From: a virus | Length of the DNA: 64,000 bases | Virus record (IMG/VR): IMGVR_UViG_3300030107_004423 | Span: 1 to 64,000 of that record | Reading direction: 5' to 3' (one strand) | In this document: positions 58,248-64,000 of the stretch, in pieces | Layout: every line of letters starts with the position of its first letter | Numbering within the stretch: position 1 is the first letter of the stretch | Translations under genes and position numbers: made by a program | The notes under the pieces: model-generated | What the model saw: only the letters and a program-made list of their open reading frames with translations | What the model was told of the DNA's origin: nothing | Database searches by the model: none

Positions 58248-60959
58248 TCCTCTTAATTCTTCAGATAAAGCTATTAACTTTAAACTACCACTTTGATTTT
58301 TCTTTTTATTAAGCTTAAAAGGTTTAAATCCTAAGTACTCTTTAGATGCTTTATTTATAGCCTTTCTATTATCTTTTATCCAAGAACGTGGATATAAGCC
58401 TAATTCATGCCTAACTATATCCATACCTCTTCCATCACGTATAGCAGGCCCAGTTTTTGTCATCCACCTTGCAAACTCAGTATTTAATTTATTCCACATA
58501 TTTCTTTTTTCTACAGTATCTATTCTTTTCTTTGGGCCAACCCAATCAGGAACATCACCTTCTCCATAATAATCTATATAACCTGTAAGCATTCTTTGCC
58601 AATTTTCATCTGGCATTTTATATAGTTGAAGTGCATTTAACCCATATAATATATCGCCTACTAAAGGCCCTGTATAATCATTTATTAACCCTCTTTTTCC
58701 TTCTAGTTCTTTAGGGGGTTTTTTAGATTTTAACGTCTTTCTACCTTGAACATTTGCTTTAAATTCTTCTACTGGAAGAGTTAGATAATCTTTCATATCT
58801 CTAATTCTTCTTACAGTATCATTCTCTAATAAATTATTAAAATCTAAGTTAAATCCTACAGATAAAGCTTGTACAGCTGTATATATTCCTGCAAATCTTA
58901 AAGCTTGTCTTAATTCAGGAGCATCCCATTGAGCTGATAAGGCAGCATCTTTAGCTCCATGCAATATTTTAGATTGAAGATTTAAAAATGACATAGGATA
59001 ATGTAAAAATTGGAACACCATCTCACCAGTAGCAGTAGCATAATCTCTACCTTTCATTTTAGGAAGTCCATCAGGACCAATTTCACCTGCAGGAGCAGTA
59101 CCACCTATAGCTCTTGCTTTAGCATGTGATGCATATTCAAAAGCAAAAGCATTAACAGATTTTAATGCAAATCTAGTGGCCATTTGCTGTATTTTACGGT
59201 TATTAGCTGAATCTAATTTTTCTATAGCATTATAATCTGTAGGTTTTAATATATTATGATCTTTTAAAGATTCATAAGCTTGAACCCATGCAATTCTAAA
59301 CATCCATTTACGAGTAGCATTCTCAGTAAACCTATGGAATACCAAAGATTTACCTACTACATTATCTATCATAGGATCTAAAGTTTTTAAAACTCCTCTA
59401 TCTCTATATGTAACCTTATTTTTTACTGGATCAAATATAATATCACTTTGATTAACAGAAGAAGGTATTAATCCTTCAGCTACTAATTCTCTACCACCTT
59501 CTGCGAATTTAAATCCCTGCTCCGTTTCTATTTTAGTAAGCATAGATTCATAATGAGAATTATATTTTCCTATAGCAGCTGTAGCACTAGATATACCATT
59601 TTCTGCAAAGAAGTAGGCAGCACTAGCACCATTTCTTATAGCTCCTGTAACAGACAATCCCATAGATTTTAAAGTTTCAGCTGCCATTAAACCTCTAACC
59701 ATAGCATTTACATAATTAGGTCTTTCTAAGTTTCCTTTAGTAGCTACTTGAAAAGTATCCTCAAGATATCCTCTCATACTTCTTATAAATTCAGGATTAG
59801 TATCATCTTTTTGAAATTTTCTTATAGCTGGTAAATATTGTTCTTGTATAAAATTGATTTTATTAAAAGCTATTACATCTTTAGAGTAGTTAGTCAGTAT
59901 AAAGAATGGATTCTTACTCCATGAATTATTTAAAAGCTCGTTACGAGATTTAGCAGCATCTGGTATCATAGTTTCTATTTTATCAACCACAACTCCTAAA
60001 GCAGTGTCAGCCTCATTTCCTTTTTTTGCTTCTAATGCTTGCCTCATTTTATAATTAACCTCAACTATATTATCCATTATATAGTGAGGAAGATAACCAC
60101 CTTCTTTAATTCCCTTGCCTATCTTTTCTTTGGCTTGTCTGATTCTTTCTACATATTTTTGGCCTGTCTTAGGAAGTAACGGACTATCATAAACCATTTT
60201 AACTACATTTTCCATTCTATCTAATCCATTTATTAATACTTTTCCCATATTATCCAATAAAGATCTAGATTCTTTTACAGCTAAAATAACATTCCTATCA
60301 TATTTAGTGCCTCTTTGAGTATTTTTTAAGAAATTAGTATTATCCATCTCCATTAAAGATATATAATCATTAATTACTTCATCTCCATATTTAGTAAATA
60401 AATCGTTATATTCTTTTGTATATTCAGTGTTAACACCTTCATCACCTTCAACCATTATAAGTCTTTCCAGGTCAGCTAATCTTTTTTGGTATTTTTTTAC
60501 TTCTTTTTTAGATTTGCCTGTTTTTAATATTAAAGCATTTCTTATATGACTAGCTATAGATTTAGATGTTGTTAAATATTGATCTAAATTATTACGTTCA
60601 TAGTTAATAGCTTCATTTACTTTTTCATAAAATACTCTTGTTACTGGAGAATAGTTAGCTATAGCATCAGATACATAAAAATATCTTTTAAAAGTACCTA
60701 TTTTTCTATACTTGTAATTATATTCTATGTTATCTATTTCTTTTTTCATTCTATTTATCATACCTTCTGAGAAATTAAAATCACTGCTAAAAGGAATTTT
60801 AAATAAATGTTCAGATACATCATTTATATATAACTCAGCATTTCTATCATTAGGACTAGACCCACCTATTTTCCCAATACTTTTAGATAGCTTTTTGTTC
60901 CAATGACTAACGACATCTTCAAATCTTTTATTTGGTACACCGTAAAAACAATCTATCAT
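58242..60959 (-). CDS. Large virion-associated protein, 905 aa (genome 2)
   Basis: A distant homologue of the 1,034-aa protein at 3712-6816, shown by spaced blocks in the same order: PHYI, LLNNSWSKNPFFILTNYSKD, KSMGLSVTGAIRNGASAAYF, FEYASHAKARAI and FQFLHYPMSFL. It starts with MIDCFYGVPN, is helical and basic. Its start shares a base with the polymerase-like gene's stop. The pair is kept together in both genomes, so they probably act together in the virion. Confidence 0.65.
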   Translation of the reverse strand: MIDCFYGVPNKRFEDVVSHWNKKLSKSIGKIGGSSPNDRNAELYINDVSEHLFKIPFSSDFNFSEGMINRMKKEIDNIEYNYKYRKIGTFKRYFYVSDAIANYSPVTRVFYEKVNEAINYERNNLDQYLTTSKSIASHIRNALILKTGKSKKEVKKYQKRLADLERLIMVEGDEGVNTEYTKEYNDLFTKYGDEVINDYISLMEMDNTNFLKNTQRGTKYDRNVILAVKESRSLLDNMGKVLINGLDRMENVVKMVYDSPLLPKTGQKYVERIRQAKEKIGKGIKEGGYLPHYIMDNIVEVNYKMRQALEAKKGNEADTALGVVVDKIETMIPDAAKSRNELLNNSWSKNPFFILTNYSKDVIAFNKINFIQEQYLPAIRKFQKDDTNPEFIRSMRGYLEDTFQVATKGNLERPNYVNAMVRGLMAAETLKSMGLSVTGAIRNGASAAYFFAENGISSATAAIGKYNSHYESMLTKIETEQGFKFAEGGRELVAEGLIPSSVNQSDIIFDPVKNKVTYRDRGVLKTLDPMIDNVVGKSLVFHRFTENATRKWMFRIAWVQAYESLKDHNILKPTDYNAIEKLDSANNRKIQQMATRFALKSVNAFAFEYASHAKARAIGGTAPAGEIGPDGLPKMKGRDYATATGEMVFQFLHYPMSFLNLQSKILHGAKDAALSAQWDAPELRQALRFAGIYTAVQALSVGFNLDFNNLLENDTVRRIRDMKDYLTLPVEEFKANVQGRKTLKSKKPPKELEGKRGLINDYTGPLVGDILYGLNALQLYKMPDENWQRMLTGYIDYYGEGDVPDWVGPKKRIDTVEKRNMWNKLNTEFARWMTKTGPAIRDGRGMDIVRHELGLYPRSWIKDNRKAINKASKEYLGFKPFKLNKKKNQSGSLKLIALSEELRGK

Positions 60960-63900
60960 TATCTACATGATCTCCTTCTATCTATTTGGTTTTCTTTCCA
61001 ATTTCTAAACATATTTCTTACTCTTTTTTGATCTACTTGACCCTCAGGAACAACTGTAGTTCTAACTGTTTGCCCTACACCAGCTTTTATAAGAGAAGCT
61101 TCCATGTCAGGAGTGATTATACCTGATAATATGTCAACTAGTGGTTGATTAGCTCCTTCTGGTAAAGCATAGTCTTTTAAAAATAAGGAACTTTTATTTA
61201 ATTTCCTAGTAGTTTCATTGCTTCTTCCAGATATAAAATCTTTATGTTCATTATACTCAGATACTATCATAGTAGCTTCATCATGATGTCCATTTTTATG
61301 CAAGTAATTAAACACTTCTGTAAATATCTTTTTATTCATTCTTAATATAGGCATAGGAGTATCGCCTTCTGCATACTCTCTAGCTATAATATCAGGTCTT
61401 AAAAGCATTTTAGCTTTATAATATATTAAAGAACCACTTTCGCCTAATTCTTTTATTATATATTGAGGTCCTAATACTTGTCCATTTAAGTCTGTAATAT
61501 TATTCTTAAAAAACTTAGATAGCTCTAATTCTTTTCTCATATGATAATTATTAAATATATCTTCAGCTAAAGCTCCTGTTTGTCTATATTCTCTTAAAGC
61601 ATTTTTCCAACCATCCATAATAGTTTTTCTAGTTTGAGCTGCCACAGATTCATATTTTCCATAAGTAGCTCTATCTACAAAATTCATAGGTAGAGAATTA
61701 TATGTAAAGTTCCAAGCATAACCATCTAAAGCTGAATCTCTAGTAATTCTTGTTCCTACTATTGGTTGTTGTAATATTAAATGCTTTCCTCTTAAATTTT
61801 TAGATCTTTGACCAGGAGAAACTGTTTGTACAAATTGCAATGCATCAAAATTTGGAACTCCATCAGTATATAATTTCCCTACTACTTTATATATAACATG
61901 ATCTTTATTATAATCTTGGTTATAATATTTAGGAGTTCTTCCATCTTTATTAGGTTTGAAGTCTTTTATGTATTTTTTCTGATTATCTTTGATATTCTTT
62001 AATACTTCATTTCCTCTTAAAGTCTCTATAATAGTCTTTGCACTTGATATATTATTTAATAAATCTGTAGTATGTTCTATTATAGCTCTATTACCTGACT
62101 TCATTCCCATGTGATAATTTAACTTGTTATGTAGGAAATTTTCTTCACTTATTAATAGATCATGCACTAATGAAGCTTTTTCAGCATTTCTAGGTAAGTA
62201 TCCTATTTCATCCAATTTTAACAATGTTTCTCCATTTGCTATCATTTCTGAATCTGTAATGCCTAGTACTCTCATCATAGCTATGTCATTTAAAAGCTTG
62301 TCTGTACCTATTTTATAATTACTGATATTAGGATTATCCCAAGCATTGTCAATTTCAGTAGATTTAAACATTTGTTTTTTTACTATCTCATCCATAACAA
62401 CGCCTATGTTGTTTTTTCTTATAGCTTCTGTAATACTTTTAGCGCCAAATTTTATAACATTATTTCTTGGTCTTATTTTCCCTTGTAATGCTAATATCTT
62501 TAACTCATCTATATCTCTAGCTGTTACATCTGATTTTTTTCCAGTTTTAGGATCTGCCTCAACTGAAAAGAAAAGAGGTACTAATTCATTAAGTTTATTG
62601 TTAATGTCTACATCAGCTCTTTTATACTTTCTTACCAAATTAGTAAAAACAACTTGATTAGGATTGCTAAAGAATCTTCTCATATCAGAATATCTTTGTT
62701 GTATATCCCAAGAAGTAGCTTTCTTAGGTCCCATATCTCCATATATTTGATTAAATATGGCTGCAGGTTGCTTTAATATATTTATAACTTCATATACTAT
62801 ATCTCTATGAACGCTATTTTCTGGATGATTAAACATCTTTCCTGTTAGATCAGTTTCACCATCACCATATATCATATAGTCTAACCCTTTATCACCAGCT
62901 ATTTTGTCGCTTAGATTTGCTATAAAGTCAACTACACTCTGATTACCTTTTTCTAATCTGTTAAACATACCTTTGTTATTGACTAGAGTATTTACATCAT
63001 AATCAAAATTATCTTTCATTCTTTTTCCATCTATGGAGAAATCATTTAGATACATCCATTCTATAGCACTTTGCATTCCAATTACTTTTCCAACTTGCAT
63101 AGAATCAAAATGTATTTTTTGTTTTAATTCTGATATATCATTAGAGCTAACAGTTCCTGCAGGTAATAATCTACCATCATTATCTTTTCCTATTCCATAT
63201 ATATTTGCTTTTCTAGGTGTAGATTCTAATACAGGATATTCCTCTTGAAAACTTGCCATCTTAAAAGAATGCTTTAAAAATTCTTTAGTTTCTTTAGTAG
63301 AATAATCATGAGTATGTCTTACATGATCCCCATCCCAATCACCTTGAGCATTAGCTCTAGAGTCATATGAATTTAATTTAAATGCTGTACCTATTCCTGA
63401 GTCTTGCTTTCTAACTCTTACAGGCATAAAATCAGAAGGACCTTTTCTAGGACCTCTTTCAACATTTATAACCAATCCAAAGTTGTTATTTTTCAATCCT
63501 TTCCATCCTTGTGTATTCATGGATTTTTGTATAAATTTTTGAACTCCTGCAATAGAAGGAGCTCCTCCTTCTCCACCCATAACAGCATGTATTTTTTGAC
63601 GAGATTTATTTTTAAATATAGCATCTAAATACTCTACAAATTCAGCTACTTTTTTAGGTACCTTAATATTTTTATCAGCATCTATAGATACTCTATTTCC
63701 ATCTTTGTCTAATACATTAGTTCTATAGCCCGCATCTTGATATTCCATTAAAGGATTATATATATTTGTAAATTTGCCATTCTCGTAATTAAATGTATAA
63801 TCTATATCGTTATCTCTAAATACAAAAGAAAGCTCTTTCATGCTATGCACAGGCATAAAATCAGCGTCTGCACCCATAACAGCTTCACCTAACTGTATTC

Positions 63901-64000
63901 TAGCAGTACTTTTCACATCTCCCGCTTGATCATATATATCTAATCCTATAGGATTTTTAGAATTTAAATCAGGTATTATAAATGGATATGCAAATTTAGG
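60959..64000 (-). CDS. Giant virion protein, candidate two-barrel RNA polymerase (C-terminal part; genome 2)
   Basis: The frame is open to the right window edge; the GTG at 63916 is internal, because in-frame codons continue upstream without a stop. Motif block: ERGPRKGPSDFMPVRVRKQD, then 20 residues later NAQGDWDGDHVRH with Asp at 63340, 63334 and 63328. This is close to the NADFDGDQMAVH loop of RNA polymerase beta-prime. About 792 residues follow the motif, as in the 2,980-aa homologue (798). Outside the motif identity is low. The rest of the gene lies beyond the window. Confidence 0.7.
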   Translation of the reverse strand, partial: PKFAYPFIIPDLNSKNPIGLDIYDQAGDVKSTARIQLGEAVMGADADFMPVHSMKELSFVFRDNDIDYTFNYENGKFTNIYNPLMEYQDAGYRTNVLDKDGNRVSIDADKNIKVPKKVAEFVEYLDAIFKNKSRQKIHAVMGGEGGAPSIAGVQKFIQKSMNTQGWKGLKNNNFGLVINVERGPRKGPSDFMPVRVRKQDSGIGTAFKLNSYDSRANAQGDWDGDHVRHTHDYSTKETKEFLKHSFKMASFQEEYPVLESTPRKANIYGIGKDNDGRLLPAGTVSSNDISELKQKIHFDSMQVGKVIGMQSAIEWMYLNDFSIDGKRMKDNFDYDVNTLVNNKGMFNRLEKGNQSVVDFIANLSDKIAGDKGLDYMIYGDGETDLTGKMFNHPENSVHRDIVYEVINILKQPAAIFNQIYGDMGPKKATSWDIQQRYSDMRRFFSNPNQVVFTNLVRKYKRADVDINNKLNELVPLFFSVEADPKTGKKSDVTARDIDELKILALQGKIRPRNNVIKFGAKSITEAIRKNNIGVVMDEIVKKQMFKSTEIDNAWDNPNISNYKIGTDKLLNDIAMMRVLGITDSEMIANGETLLKLDEIGYLPRNAEKASLVHDLLISEENFLHNKLNYHMGMKSGNRAIIEHTTDLLNNISSAKTIIETLRGNEVLKNIKDNQKKYIKDFKPNKDGRTPKYYNQDYNKDHVIYKVVGKLYTDGVPNFDALQFVQTVSPGQRSKNLRGKHLILQQPIVGTRITRDSALDGYAWNFTYNSLPMNFVDRATYGKYESVAAQTRKTIMDGWKNALREYRQTGALAEDIFNNYHMRKELELSKFFKNNITDLNGQVLGPQYIIKELGESGSLIYYKAKMLLRPDIIAREYAEGDTPMPILRMNKKIFTEVFNYLHKNGHHDEATMIVSEYNEHKDFISGRSNETTRKLNKSSLFLKDYALPEGANQPLVDILSGIITPDMEASLIKAGVGQTVRTTVVPEGQVDQKRVRNMFRNWKENQIDRRRSCR

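Noticed and set aside
1-64000. Prophage integration signs (integrase, attachment sites, host genes)
   Set aside because: None found in the window, so integration is neither shown nor needed to explain the layout.

Overview
This window is AT-rich DNA from double-stranded DNA tailed bacteriophages. Almost every base belongs to tightly packed phage genes. The head and tail set (terminase small and large subunits, P22-type portal, scaffold, capsid protein, connectors, one large tail-nozzle-type protein, no sheath, tail-tube or tape-measure gene) suggests a short-tailed, podovirus-like virion. Many genes carry strong AGGAG-type ribosome binding sites, so the host is a bacterium that uses Shine-Dalgarno initiation. 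The host itself cannot be named. No integrase, tRNA, DNA polymerase or host gene is visible.

Layout. 1-3,674 (+): the end of an early/replication operon, entering inside a primase-helicase gene. 3,712-46,551 (-): one long late operon, read right to left. From its promoter end it holds a small acidic gene, terminase small subunit, small structural genes, a 1,822-aa S74-type tail fibre, terminase large subunit, a lysis cassette (candidate holin, tiny basic peptide, M15 endolysin), portal, scaffold, capsid protein, two decoration-like proteins, connectors, a second membrane-protein cluster with a phosphoesterase, the 1,146-aa nozzle-type protein, five internal virion protein candidates, a 2,980-aa giant protein and a 1,034-aa protein. 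46,552-46,985: divergent control region. 46,986-58,209 (+): a full early operon with many tiny genes, a roughly 600-nt structured RNA candidate, ERF annealing protein, an SSB-like DUF669 protein, an AEP primase fused to a helicase, DUF932, DUF1599, and a PD-(D/E)XK nuclease. 58,242-64,000 (-): the far end of a second late operon, leaving the window inside a second giant protein.

The right-hand early segment 54,594-58,003 repeats 1-3,549 gene for gene but with many substitutions, so the window holds parts of two related phage genomes head to tail (unit about 54.5 kb). The early modules are close relatives, while the late modules beyond the convergent terminators are only distant homologues.

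The most striking protein is the 2,980-aa late product. It carries a DFDFD motif preceded by an RQP block, like the second double-psi barrel of multisubunit RNA polymerase (R-x-P ... NADFDGD). The second genome's counterpart carries DWDGD in the same setting. I read both as candidate virion-packaged two-barrel RNA polymerases of the kind known from crAss-like phages and YonO. In this model the polymerase enters with the DNA and transcribes the early operon. Primase-helicase, ERF, SSB-like protein and resolvase then replicate and recombine the DNA, probably with a host DNA polymerase. The late operon then builds and packages the virion and lyses the cell.
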